Origin: Spiro-02 sp964465155
GTDB lineage: Bacteria > Spirochaetota > Spirochaetia > Sphaerochaetales > Sphaerochaetaceae
Assembly: GCA_964465155.1 (NCBI GenBank)
Contig: CAYXIH010000081.1
Location: forward strand, 1-8,500
Length of the DNA: 8,500 nucleotides
Reading direction: 5' to 3'
The notes below the pieces were generated by a model. It saw only the letters and a program-made list of their open reading frames with translations, had not been told where the DNA came from and did not search any database. Numbering within the stretch: position 1 is the stretch's first letter; each line of letters opens with the position of its first letter. Both the position numbers and the translations under genes were made by a program. Shown here one piece after another: positions 1 through 6,507 of this stretch.

Positions 1-38
1 AATGAAAGCTACCACCTCTGAAACGTAGGTTTCTTCAT
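1..38 (-). CDS. Possible 5' end of metQ, running off the window; frame appears broken
   Basis: An ATG at 38 follows an AAGGA ribosome binding site (47-51) at 8-nt spacing, 73 nt after the metI stop. It opens with MKKPTFQRW, the Lys-rich start of a signal peptide, and then meets TAG at 9-11. The -1 frame from position 15 reads VVAFI, which would suit the hydrophobic core of a signal peptide. Together this suggests a metQ-type methionine-binding protein gene with a one-base deletion (real or an assembly error) near positions 9-20. metQ is expected after metN-metI, but only 12 codons lie inside the window, so the identity comes from context. A short leader peptide is the alternative. A small inverted repeat (CTACC/GGTAG, 52-67) lies just upstream of the ribosome binding site. 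Nothing else is visible between 39 and 111. Confidence 0.35.
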
Positions 39-111
39 TGATAGCTTCCTTCTACCTGGCTCGGTAGCCTTAACTTAATGACATTGGGAAAAACTCCGGG
101 CCTGTACATGT

Positions 112-774
112 TCAGCGTTTGGAAATCAGCTTGGCCGACACCTTGTTGCCGATGACCTGTATGATCTCGACAAGCACCAGGATCACGACCACCGCGATGA
201 GCATGATCATCGGACGGTAGCGCTGGTAGCCGTAGCGTATGGCCAGATCTCCCAGGCCACCACCCCCGATCGCCCCAGCCATCGCAGAGTACCCGATGAG
301 GTTGATGATCGTCAGCGTCACCCCCGATACCAAGGCGGGAAGCGCCTCGGGGATCATCACCTTCCAGATGATCTGGGTGTTGGTCGATCCCATGGCACGG
401 GCTGCCTGTATTACTCCAGGATCCACTTCCTTCAGCGCAGTCTCGATGATACGAGCCACAAAGGGAGCGGCTGCGATCGACAGCGGCACGATGGCGGCTG
501 TGGTGCCGATGCTCGTGCCCAGGATGATGCGTGACAACGGGAAGAGGATGATCATCAGGATGATGAACGGGAACGAGCGGAGGATGTTGACGATCCTTCC
601 CAGCACGCTGGTAAGGATTGGCTTGTGCACCAGGCCACCCTGTTCCTCCGGGGCCGTGATAGCCAGCAGGATGCCAAGGGGCATCCCCAGGATCAGGGAG
701 AAGATGGTGGAGAAGAACACCATGGAGAGGGTCTGCAGCGTGGCGGTTCCCACGAGGGTCCATATATTGCTCAT
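112..774 (-). CDS. metI: D-methionine ABC transporter permease MetI
   Basis: Inner-membrane permease of the methionine importer, which would pair with MetN and a MetQ binding protein. The 220-residue length is normal for MetI. It is hydrophobic throughout, with membrane segments near residues 15-40, 65-85, 92-110, 145-170 and 188-208. The cytoplasmic EAA-type coupling loop, which contacts the ATPase, is at about 118-145 (QAARAMGSTN...IPEALP). The family-typical glycine-rich stretch GYSAMAGAIGGGGLGD is at 161-176. The start ATG overlaps the metN stop as ATGA, and AGGAG inside the end of metN lies 8 nt upstream, so the two are translationally coupled. Assignment to the MetI family is clear. The substrate (L/D-methionine or a related compound) is inferred from family membership and from the NIL domain of MetN. 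Confidence 0.93.
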   Translation of the reverse strand: MSNIWTLVGTATLQTLSMVFFSTIFSLILGMPLGILLAITAPEEQGGLVHKPILTSVLGRIVNILRSFPFIILMIILFPLSRIILGTSIGTTAAIVPLSIAAAPFVARIIETALKEVDPGVIQAARAMGSTNTQIIWKVMIPEALPALVSGVTLTIINLIGYSAMAGAIGGGGLGDLAIRYGYQRYRPMIMLIAVVVILVLVEIIQVIGNKVSAKLISKR

Positions 775-1793
775 CTTGCGTTCTCCTCTACTATGACACC
801 CTGCTCCCTGAGCTTGGCGACCACTCGTTCCTTCATTGCCTCGTCACCTGAGATATCGCAGATGAGGGTTCCAATCTCCTCGTCGCCGACATGCTGCACG
901 CCACCGGCACGGATGTTGAACTCGACGCCCATGTCGCGGCTGAGGCGGCTGAGCACCGGGGTGTCGGTCAGGTTCCCGCGGAAGCGGAACACGTAGCGTC
1001 CCCCCTCGGGCGACCAGCGCACGATATTGTCAAAGTCACCGGCTGCCGGCTCCTCGACGTCTATGCTCACCAGGTGCGAGAGGAAGTCCTTGGTCACGTC
1101 GCTGGTGGGATGGGCGAAGATGTCGGAGACGGTCCCCGTCTCAACGACCTTGCCGTCGTTGAGGACTGCCACCAAGTCACATGCGTCGCGCACGACCTCC
1201 ATCTGGTGGGTGATCATGACGACGGTAAGGTTCATCTTCTTCTGGATCTCCTTGATCAGTGCGAGGATCGAGCGTGTCGTCTGGGGGTCCAGCGCACTGG
1301 TGGCCTCGTCACAGAAGAGGATGTCCGGCTTGCAGGCAAGGGCGCGTGCAATGGCAACGCGCTGCTTCTGTCCACCGCTGAGGGTACTGATCGGGGCGTT
1401 GCCCCTCCCCTCCAGGTCAACGAGCGCAAGCAGCTCCTCTACCCGTGCCTTGATCACATCCTTGTCCATCCCACAGATTTCCATGGGATAGGCAATGTTC
1501 TCCCCGGCGTTGCGGGAGGAGAAGAGGTTGAAGTTCTGGAAAATCATGCCAAGGCGCCTGCGCTGCTGTATCAGCTGGTCCTTGGGAAGGTTGTCCACAC
1601 GTGCGTCATCATAGTAGATCTCACCGCCGTCTGGCCGTTCGAGGAGGCTGATGAGGCGCACCAAGGTGGACTTGCCGGCTCCACTGCGTCCGATGATCCC
1701 ATAGACCGTGTTGGAAGGGATCAGCAGGCTCACGTCATTAACGGCGTGGAGCTTGCCATAGGAACGCTGGAGGTTCTGTAAACGTATCTGCAT
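771..1793 (-). CDS. metN: Methionine ABC transporter ATP-binding protein MetN with NIL domain
   Basis: Cytoplasmic ATPase that powers the MetNI importer. Residues in order: Walker A GRSGAGKST 35-43, Q-loop near 86, ABC signature LSGGQ 138-142, Walker B ILFCDE 158-163, D-loop SALD 166-169 and switch histidine H196. The C-terminal part, about 255-335, fits the NIL domain, which in MetN proteins binds methionine and shuts down transport when internal methionine is high. The 340-residue length is usual for MetN. The ATG at 1793 has AAGGA about 10 nt upstream. The gene is 103 bp downstream of the phosphodiesterase gene with a promoter-like sequence between them, so metNI is probably its own transcription unit. 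No SAM-riboswitch-sized leader is present. It is unlikely to serve the sugar importer next door, because NIL-containing ATPases are methionine specific. Confidence 0.96.
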   Translation of the reverse strand: MQIRLQNLQRSYGKLHAVNDVSLLIPSNTVYGIIGRSGAGKSTLVRLISLLERPDGGEIYYDDARVDNLPKDQLIQQRRRLGMIFQNFNLFSSRNAGENIAYPMEICGMDKDVIKARVEELLALVDLEGRGNAPISTLSGGQKQRVAIARALACKPDILFCDEATSALDPQTTRSILALIKEIQKKMNLTVVMITHQMEVVRDACDLVAVLNDGKVVETGTVSDIFAHPTSDVTKDFLSHLVSIDVEEPAAGDFDNIVRWSPEGGRYVFRFRGNLTDTPVLSRLSRDMGVEFNIRAGGVQHVGDEEIGTLICDISGDEAMKERVVAKLREQGVIVEENAR

Positions 1794-1837
1794 CGGAGAA
1801 GATTCCTTATTGGGAAAAATGCTTGGTATGTCTTGGA

Positions 1838-1866
1838 ATCATAGTCAAAGAGGGAGGGTTCTGCAA
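1838..1866 (-). promoter_or_regulatory. Candidate promoter of metNI
   Basis: On the minus strand TTGCAG (1866-1861) is followed after 17 nt by TATGAT (1843-1838). The -10 is one mismatch from consensus and the -35 is poor. A transcript would start near 1831, giving a leader of about 38 nt before metN. It sits in the 103-bp gap after the phosphodiesterase gene. I found no convincing intrinsic terminator in that gap, so read-through from the upstream operon remains possible. Confidence 0.35.
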
Positions 1867-1896
1867 GAGCCGAAAGGAGATACGTTGCAATACCGT

Positions 1897-3084
1897 TCAA
1901 TACACCCGCACACCGTCACATGTACAGGAGATTCCCAGCATGCTGAGGATGGTGGGGGCGATGTCTATTGCCCTGCAGCTGTGGGCATGCGTGGCAGCAG
2001 GTGCGCATACCAGCGGCGAGAAAGGGCCCCTGTCGGGAAGGAAGCCATGGGAGGAACGGGATGCCCCGCTGTCTTCATAGAGAGGACCCTCCATTCCATC
2101 GGAGAAGTTGTAGCCGTCCTGTGCGACCAACAGGTGGGAAAACTGCCCGCCCAGGTGGTACTGGCTTGAGACGGCAGCGGCGTCCATGATGCTGGCAATG
2201 GCCTTGGGATGCTCTTCCAACATCCTGTGAAGCACCACTGCCGCCTCATCGGCAGCAATTTCGCCGAGGTATGCATAGGCACAGGAGGATGCACAGTGGA
2301 TGCGGATACCCGGGAAGTACCCATGCTCGGACAGATATGCATTGGGATGGAAGAAGGTATGGAAATCACGGTGTGCGTGGTCACCCAGCACAACCAGCTG
2401 GACATCCTGCCCAGTCGACTCGATAGCCTTCAGGATGTCCCCCACCAGAGAATCTATGAACCGCATGGCATCCATGTTCGACTGCCAGTCCGCTCCGTTG
2501 CGGTGCTTCTGGTGGTCCAGGTAGGAGAAGTGGACGAACGACAAGTCGGGCAACCCATGGGCAAGGATATCGCAGATGCACGCACAGGCGAACCTATCCA
2601 TGCCTGGGGTACGCATCCAGTCCAGCAAGTGCTTGTGGCGTTTGTATACTGCGGCTCCCTTTGGCGAGCATGCCCCCAGGAATACGCTGTCGGGGTCATC
2701 CCCGGCCTGGGGTGTCCAGATCTCGGGGATGAGGTAGTCGACGTCGGCCCCCGCCATGACGGGCCAGCAGACACAGGCGGTGGTCAGACCATGGGCACGG
2801 GCCACATCGGTCATGGTCGGCACCTGTATTGCACTGCGTTCCCACAGCCATCTGCCGTCAGGGAACGACTGGTTGTGGATCACTGACGTATGCCCAGGCC
2901 AGCACCCCGTCATAATCGAGGCATGGCAAGGATAGGTGTAGGTAGGGCATACGGCCGTCACCTGGTCAACGACCGAGGAATTGGACAACACCTTCCCCAT
3001 GTTGGGAAGCGAGGCAAACCCCTGCAGGTCGTCGTGCGCCAGGGCATCGATGCTGACGACCAGCACCGGCTTCAGAACTGCCAT
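1897..3084 (-). CDS. Type I phosphodiesterase/nucleotide pyrophosphatase-family hydrolase
   Basis: A 395-residue member of the alkaline phosphatase superfamily, closest in motif pattern to nucleotide pyrophosphatase/phosphodiesterases (NPP), two-metal enzymes that split phosphodiester or phosphoanhydride bonds. Visible residues: metal-binding D13 in VVSIDAL; nucleophile T50 in PTYTYPCH, matching the NPP PTKTFPNH motif; D190 and H194 in LDHQKH; D235 and H236 in GDHAH; H346 in SSHGF. All core metal and nucleophile positions appear kept. There is no signal peptide, so the enzyme is probably cytoplasmic. The protein carries about 15 cysteines, including C167-x-C-x-C171. The start at 3084 is chosen because the conserved fold begins directly after it (MAVLKPVLVVSID). 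It overlaps the end of the preceding gene by 13 bp and has no clear ribosome binding site, implying reinitiation. As last gene of the operon it may process the imported solute. The substrate is unknown. Confidence 0.9.
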   Translation of the reverse strand: MAVLKPVLVVSIDALAHDDLQGFASLPNMGKVLSNSSVVDQVTAVCPTYTYPCHASIMTGCWPGHTSVIHNQSFPDGRWLWERSAIQVPTMTDVARAHGLTTACVCWPVMAGADVDYLIPEIWTPQAGDDPDSVFLGACSPKGAAVYKRHKHLLDWMRTPGMDRFACACICDILAHGLPDLSFVHFSYLDHQKHRNGADWQSNMDAMRFIDSLVGDILKAIESTGQDVQLVVLGDHAHRDFHTFFHPNAYLSEHGYFPGIRIHCASSCAYAYLGEIAADEAAVVLHRMLEEHPKAIASIMDAAAVSSQYHLGGQFSHLLVAQDGYNFSDGMEGPLYEDSGASRSSHGFLPDRGPFSPLVCAPAATHAHSCRAIDIAPTILSMLGISCTCDGVRVY

Positions 3085-3488
3085 GTGTTGTATTCGAACG
3101 GGGCAACACCCGGGGTACTGGAATCGGAAGCCTCGTTGCGGCAATACTCCAGGTATTGCTCATACACCGCCTTGATNNNNNNNNNNNNNNNNNNNNNNNN
3201 NNNNNNNNNNNNNNNNNNNNNNNNNNNNNNNNNNNNNNNNNNNNNNNNNNNNNNNNNNNNNNNNNNNNNNNNNNNNCCAATGTCCTCGACGCTGATGGCA
3301 AGCAGCCGCCTCCACATCTTGTCCTCGAACTGCGGGCTGGTGATGTACATCTCATAGGCTGCGCACAGGGCATTGTGCTCCAAGCCCCTGCGGATTGATT
3401 TCTGCAGCATGGAGATGACCTCATCTCCACCCAGGCCATTGCGGGTCTTTACAGAAGCCCACGGGTCATACGACATGAATTCGCTCAT
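3072..3488 (-). CDS. Stand-alone RarA/MgsA C-terminal-domain-like protein, copy A (split by assembly gap)
   Basis: Function unknown. The first 70 residues align with copy B (6508-7083) at about half identity, with shared landmarks YD.W, VIS.LQK.IRR, AYEM.ITS and ISVEDIG. This block resembles the start of the helical C-terminal domain of the AAA+ ATPase RarA/MgsA (SALxKSIRG...ASEDIG), but no ATPase part is present. The middle is lost in a run of 100 N. The remaining C-terminal part (AVYEQYLEYCRNEA) matches the YRERILAIL end of copy B and adds a tail of about 18 residues ending in YNTWQF. By comparison with copy B about 100 residues are missing, so the real protein should be near 170-180 residues. 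The ATG at 3488 has AGGATAGG upstream, lies 8 nt after the permease stop, and its MSEF matches MPQF of copy B. The end overlaps the phosphodiesterase start. Confidence 0.8.
   Translation of the reverse strand: MSEFMSYDPWASVKTRNGLGGDEVISMLQKSIRRGLEHNALCAAYEMYITSPQFEDKMWRRLLAISVEDIXXXXXXXXXXXXXXXXXXXXXXXXXXXXXXXXXXIKAVYEQYLEYCRNEASDSSTPGVAPFEYNTWQF
3177..3276. other. Assembly gap (100 N) inside RarA-C-like copy A
   Basis: Exactly 100 N, a usual placeholder for a gap of unknown length. The reading frame continues across it only by the chance of its length. Comparison with copy B indicates roughly 300 bases are really missing. Any translation through this stretch is artificial. Confidence 0.97.
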
Positions 3489-3496
3489 ATTGGTAC

Positions 3497-4318
3497 CTAT
3501 CCTTTGATGCCGGACGACGAGACGCCGGCAACGAAATATCGTTGGGTGCAGACAAACAGGATGATCACCGGGATGATCGCCATGGCCGCGCCCGCAAGCT
3601 GCACGGGAATGTTTCCACCCCCACGCTCCTGGAAGTACTTGAGCGCGGGTGTGATCAACTGCCGTGCAGGGTCGGAGATGAACAGATATGGATCCAGGAA
3701 GTTGTTCCAGATGTTGATGAAGCTGAACAGCACCGCCGTCGCCACCGCAGGGCCCGAGAGGGGGATGAATATCCTGCAGAGGATCGTATGGTGGTGCGCC
3801 CCGTCCATCTTGGCAGCCTCGATGAAATCCTCGGGGACGGACCTGAAGAACTCCGTCAGCAGCATCAGGTAGAACACCTCGCTGACTTCCGGCAGCACGA
3901 TGACCCACAGGCTGTCCAGCAGGTGCAGCGACTTGAAGTAGAGGTACCTCGGGACCATGGTCGTCTCACCGGGGACCATCAGTGTCGCCAGCAAGATGGC
4001 CATGAGCACACGGGAACCCCGGAACTTCAGCCGGGAGAAGGCATATGCTGCGGGAAGGGTCACCAGCAGCCGGAGCGCCAGCGTGATCCCCACCGTCGCA
4101 ACGGTATTGCCATACCAGTTGAAGAAGTTCTTGTTACCCAATACCGTTGCATAGTTCTTCAAAGTCAGGGGGGCTAGCGACCAGAAGGGCTTGTAGGCAT
4201 CGCCGCTGTTGCGCAGCGAGATGACCAGCATCATCACAAAGGGGAAGACCATCGCACAGCAGAGGAGCCACATCACCGCCGTGTAGGCAACGGGTCTCCG
4301 GTTCAGCTTCGCTCCCAT
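3497..4318 (-). CDS. Carbohydrate ABC transporter permease, MalG type (CUT1 family)
   Basis: Second membrane subunit of a sugar-type importer, 273 residues, a normal length for MalG-type proteins. Membrane segments are visible near residues 13-34, 72-95, 105-125, 137-157, 190-207 and 240-262. The cytoplasmic coupling loop EAAKMDGA...IFIPLSGP is at 167-190 and would dock on the shared ATPase. The C-terminus ends in the family-like VAGVSSSGIKG. The ATG at 4318 is preceded by GGGAGG with 5-nt spacing and overlaps the end of the MalF-type gene by 16 bp, so the two are coupled. The substrate cannot be read from the sequence. CUT1 permeases carry oligosaccharides, glycerol phosphate and related polyols. 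No ATP-binding subunit is encoded in this operon. Confidence 0.95.
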   Translation of the reverse strand: MGAKLNRRPVAYTAVMWLLCCAMVFPFVMMLVISLRNSGDAYKPFWSLAPLTLKNYATVLGNKNFFNWYGNTVATVGITLALRLLVTLPAAYAFSRLKFRGSRVLMAILLATLMVPGETTMVPRYLYFKSLHLLDSLWVIVLPEVSEVFYLMLLTEFFRSVPEDFIEAAKMDGAHHHTILCRIFIPLSGPAVATAVLFSFINIWNNFLDPYLFISDPARQLITPALKYFQERGGGNIPVQLAGAAMAIIPVIILFVCTQRYFVAGVSSSGIKG

Positions 4319-5073
4319 GCGGCCCTCCCGATGTTGACGATCTTGTTGACCATGACGATGAAGAGGGTGAACACGACGCCTTCGGCGGCGGCGATGCTAA
4401 ACTTCATGTAGGAGAACGCATCCTCATAGATCTGCAGGGAGACGACGCGCGTCGCCGTCCCCGGTCCACCGTTGGTCAGGCCCACGATGGTGGTGTAGTT
4501 CTTGAAGCTGTTGATGATNNNNNNNNNNNNNNNNNNNNNNNNNNNNNNNNNNNNNNNNNNNNNNNNNNNNNNNNNNNNNNNNNNNNNNNNNNNNNNNNNN
4601 NNNNNNNNNNNNNNNNNNCCGGACCACCCGAATGCCCTGAATATGGCGTTGACAGGCCCTTTCGTCGGGTTGAGAAGATACTTGAACACGATGCCCACGG
4701 CAATCATATTGGTCACGTAGGGCATGTAAAACAACGTCCTGGCAGCTGTCCTTCCCGAGAACCGCTTGTTGAAGAGGACTGCGAAAAGGAATCCGAACAG
4801 CATCAGCGAAGTACTATATATCAGGCTGAACATTGCCGAGCGTCCGAACGACTGCCAGAACGTTGCACTTGTAAGCACCTTGATATAGTTGGAGAATCCC
4901 ACGAACTCGCCTGAGGCAAGCTTCTTGACCGAATTGCGGTCAAGGAAGCTCACCACCACCCCATAGATGATCGGGTAGATCTTGAACAGGGCGAACATCA
5001 CGAGGAACGGGAGGATGAAGCACAGTGCCACCCGCTCTTCCTGCCGTGATTCCTTGCTCAGCTTCATGCGCAT
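4303..5073 (-). CDS. Carbohydrate ABC transporter permease, MalF/UgpA type (CUT1 family), split by assembly gap
   Basis: First membrane subunit of the importer. The N-terminal part shows a membrane segment at about 16-45, the family-typical GFSNYIKVLTS near 58-68, and further segments near 80-103 and 115-135 with LFYMPYVTNMIAVG. After the gap come IINSFKNYTTIVGLTNGGPG and a last membrane segment. The coupling loop with the EAA motif, always present in this family, is missing and must lie in the 100-N gap. Family members are about 280-300 residues, so the gap probably hides about 70-80 codons instead of the 33 implied by its length. Two starts are possible: ATG 5073 lies 3 nt after GGAGGT (5077-5082) and ATG 5067 lies 9 nt after it, so 5067 may be the better one. 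The gene begins 22 nt after the binding-protein stop. Confidence 0.93.
   Translation of the reverse strand: MRMKLSKESRQEERVALCFILPFLVMFALFKIYPIIYGVVVSFLDRNSVKKLASGEFVGFSNYIKVLTSATFWQSFGRSAMFSLIYSTSLMLFGFLFAVLFNKRFSGRTAARTLFYMPYVTNMIAVGIVFKYLLNPTKGPVNAIFRAFGWSXXXXXXXXXXXXXXXXXXXXXXXXXXXXXXXXXXIINSFKNYTTIVGLTNGGPGTATRVVSLQIYEDAFSYMKFSIAAAEGVVFTLFIVMVNKIVNIGRAAWERS
4519..4618. other. Assembly gap (100 N) inside the MalF-type permease gene
   Basis: Exactly 100 N, a placeholder length. It removes the permease stretch that normally holds two membrane segments and the EAA coupling loop. By family length about 220 bases are expected here. Confidence 0.97.
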
Positions 5074-5095
5074 GGGACCTCCGCAATAGCCCGCG

Positions 5096-6397
5096 TCAGC
5101 GGACGTTCTTGATGGCTTCGTCTACACGGGCCGTGATCTTCGAGACAGTCTGCTCCAGGCTCTGCAGCCCCAGACAGTAGGCCTGCACCTCGGCATTGGC
5201 GATACGGTTGTATTCGTTTGCCGCGATGCCGATGATGTCGCTCTGGGCAACACCCATGCCGGTGTTCATCATGGCGTTGTACAGCTCTGCGACGGTCACC
5301 TGGCCATTGGAATTTGCGGCAATGGTGGAGAACACCTGCTCCTGCTCAGCCTGCGTCAGCGACGCAAGGGCTGGGATGCCACCCTCATACTTCCACTGGT
5401 TCTGGCCAAGCCACAGCACATACTCAAGGGCTTCCTGGGGATGGGCTGCATGCTTGTTGACCGACACATACCCCATGGAGACCAGGTTGTTGTTCCCATC
5501 GGCACCGGCTGAGGGAAGCTGGGTGACACCGTACTTCCAATCCCTAGGATAGTCTGCCTGGCTGTTGAGCAGGCGGGTGAACCAGTTGCCCTGGGGGAAC
5601 ATGCCCAACTTGTCGCCACCAATTGCATAGTAGTTCCACGACACGTTCTCATTGAGGATCTCGGAAGCGGGCATCTGCACACCTTCGTCCCCATATGCCT
5701 TGTACTGCTGTATTGCCTGCACGAACGCAGGATCGGAGTAGTTGCTCAGTCCTTGCTCGTTGTACAAGTCGACATTGCGCTGCTTGGCAGGAAGGATGGT
5801 CCATGGGTTCTCAAGGTTCATGAACGAGCCATAGATGCCCTTGGAGGGATCGGAGATCTTCCTTGCAGTCTCATAGTATTCGTCCCATGTCCATGCCCCG
5901 CTGGGGTAGGCAACCCCTGCTGCATCGAAGAGAGCCTTGTTGTAGAACACACAATAGACTTCCTGCTTGGTGGGAAGGGAGTAGTACTCCCCGCTCTCGT
6001 CGGTGGGGAGGTAGGAGCCCCAGATGGCAGAGGCATCCACGCCCGCTTGCCTGACCAATGCTGAAAGAGGCTGGAAATAGCCTGCATCCACGCGGTCAAA
6101 GTAGTATTTGGGCCCCAAGGAGGGGATCACGTCGATGGTGCCACCTGCAAGCAGGTCGATGTTCACCTTCGCATCATGGTCATCATCATTGCCCGGGGTG
6201 GGCATCACATTGACGCGGATGCCAGTCTGTGCCTCGAAGTCGGCGTTCATCTGGTTGTACCATGCCTCGTTCGCATAGGAGGCACGGCATACGGTGGTCA
6301 CGACTTTCTGGCTTGCAGGTGTCTCCGACTTGCCACCGGCAAAAATGCCGGCCAGGCAGACAAGGGCCATGATTGACAACGCGATAGATTTCTTCAT
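5096..6397 (-). CDS. Extracellular solute-binding protein of a sugar-type ABC importer
   Basis: A 433-residue binding protein of the CUT1 family (MalE/UgpB-like, family 1 solute-binding proteins), which captures solute outside the inner membrane and delivers it to the two permeases. Signal peptide: MKK, hydrophobic core 4-20, likely signal peptidase I cleavage after FA20, then GGKSETP. The only nearby cysteine (C14) is inside the core, so this is not an obvious lipoprotein. The mature part has family hallmarks: an early W-Y-N-Q-M..DFEAQTGI.V.V stretch at 46-64, YSLPTKQEVYCVFYNKALFDAAG in the middle, and late motifs such as MGYVSVNKHAAHPQEALEYVLWL. The ATG at 6397 is chosen because of AGGAG (6406-6410) at 8-nt spacing and the signal peptide starting right there. 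An in-frame GTG at 6490 lies in a hairpin region without a ribosome binding site. The ligand is unknown. Confidence 0.94.
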   Translation of the reverse strand: MKKSIALSIMALVCLAGIFAGGKSETPASQKVVTTVCRASYANEAWYNQMNADFEAQTGIRVNVMPTPGNDDDHDAKVNIDLLAGGTIDVIPSLGPKYYFDRVDAGYFQPLSALVRQAGVDASAIWGSYLPTDESGEYYSLPTKQEVYCVFYNKALFDAAGVAYPSGAWTWDEYYETARKISDPSKGIYGSFMNLENPWTILPAKQRNVDLYNEQGLSNYSDPAFVQAIQQYKAYGDEGVQMPASEILNENVSWNYYAIGGDKLGMFPQGNWFTRLLNSQADYPRDWKYGVTQLPSAGADGNNNLVSMGYVSVNKHAAHPQEALEYVLWLGQNQWKYEGGIPALASLTQAEQEQVFSTIAANSNGQVTVAELYNAMMNTGMGVAQSDIIGIAANEYNRIANAEVQAYCLGLQSLEQTVSKITARVDEAIKNVR

Positions 6398-6439
6398 TTC
6401 TCCATCTCCTGATATGTTCAAGCACAATGGCTTGGATTG

Positions 6440-6488
6440 CATCTCGAGATGGGCTTTGCCCGCGCGTGTGGGCGAACCCGCTACGCGC
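6440..6488. repeat. Three contiguous inverted repeats between copy B and the binding-protein gene
   Basis: The 110-bp gap upstream of the binding-protein gene holds three adjoining symmetrical elements. On the minus strand these are a hairpin with outer stem GCGCGT/ACGCGC and inner GGG-TTCG-CCC (6488-6462), then GGGC-AAA-GCCC (6461-6451), then the perfect 12-bp palindrome CATCTCGAGATG (6451-6440). No T-run follows, so this is not a standard intrinsic terminator. Plausible roles are an mRNA-stabilising or processing structure that raises binding-protein expression relative to copy B, or an operator for the palindrome. No clear promoter was seen between it and the ATG at 6397. Confidence 0.5.
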
Positions 6489-6507
6489 ACGTCCGCCCAT
6501 CATGTTG

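Noticed and set aside
35..763. Minus-strand frame of 242 codons overlapping metI
   Set aside because: His/Pro/Arg-rich translation in another frame of metI, which itself is a textbook MetI.
891..1781. Long open frame on the plus strand (296 codons) opposite metN
   Set aside because: It is antisense to a clear metN, shows no domain pattern, and its composition is what a GC-rich gene gives on the opposite strand. The same holds for 239-796, 2209-2886, 3542-4177 and 6427-7005.
771..1793. MetN as the ATPase of the neighbouring sugar-type importer
   Set aside because: It has a NIL domain, is fused by ATGA to metI, and lies beyond a promoter-like sequence. CUT1 ATPases have a different C-terminal domain.
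1794..1896. Intrinsic terminator between the phosphodiesterase gene and metN
   Set aside because: Only a 5-bp stem with an 18-nt loop (TGCAA/TTGCA) and no T-run could be found.
3085..3144. Extended phosphodiesterase start at 3144
   Set aside because: The codon is TTG inside copy A without a ribosome binding site, and the extra 20 residues precede the conserved start of the fold.
6398..6490. Extended binding-protein start at the GTG of 6490
   Set aside because: It lies in the hairpin region, has no ribosome binding site, and would bury the signal peptide behind 31 extra residues.
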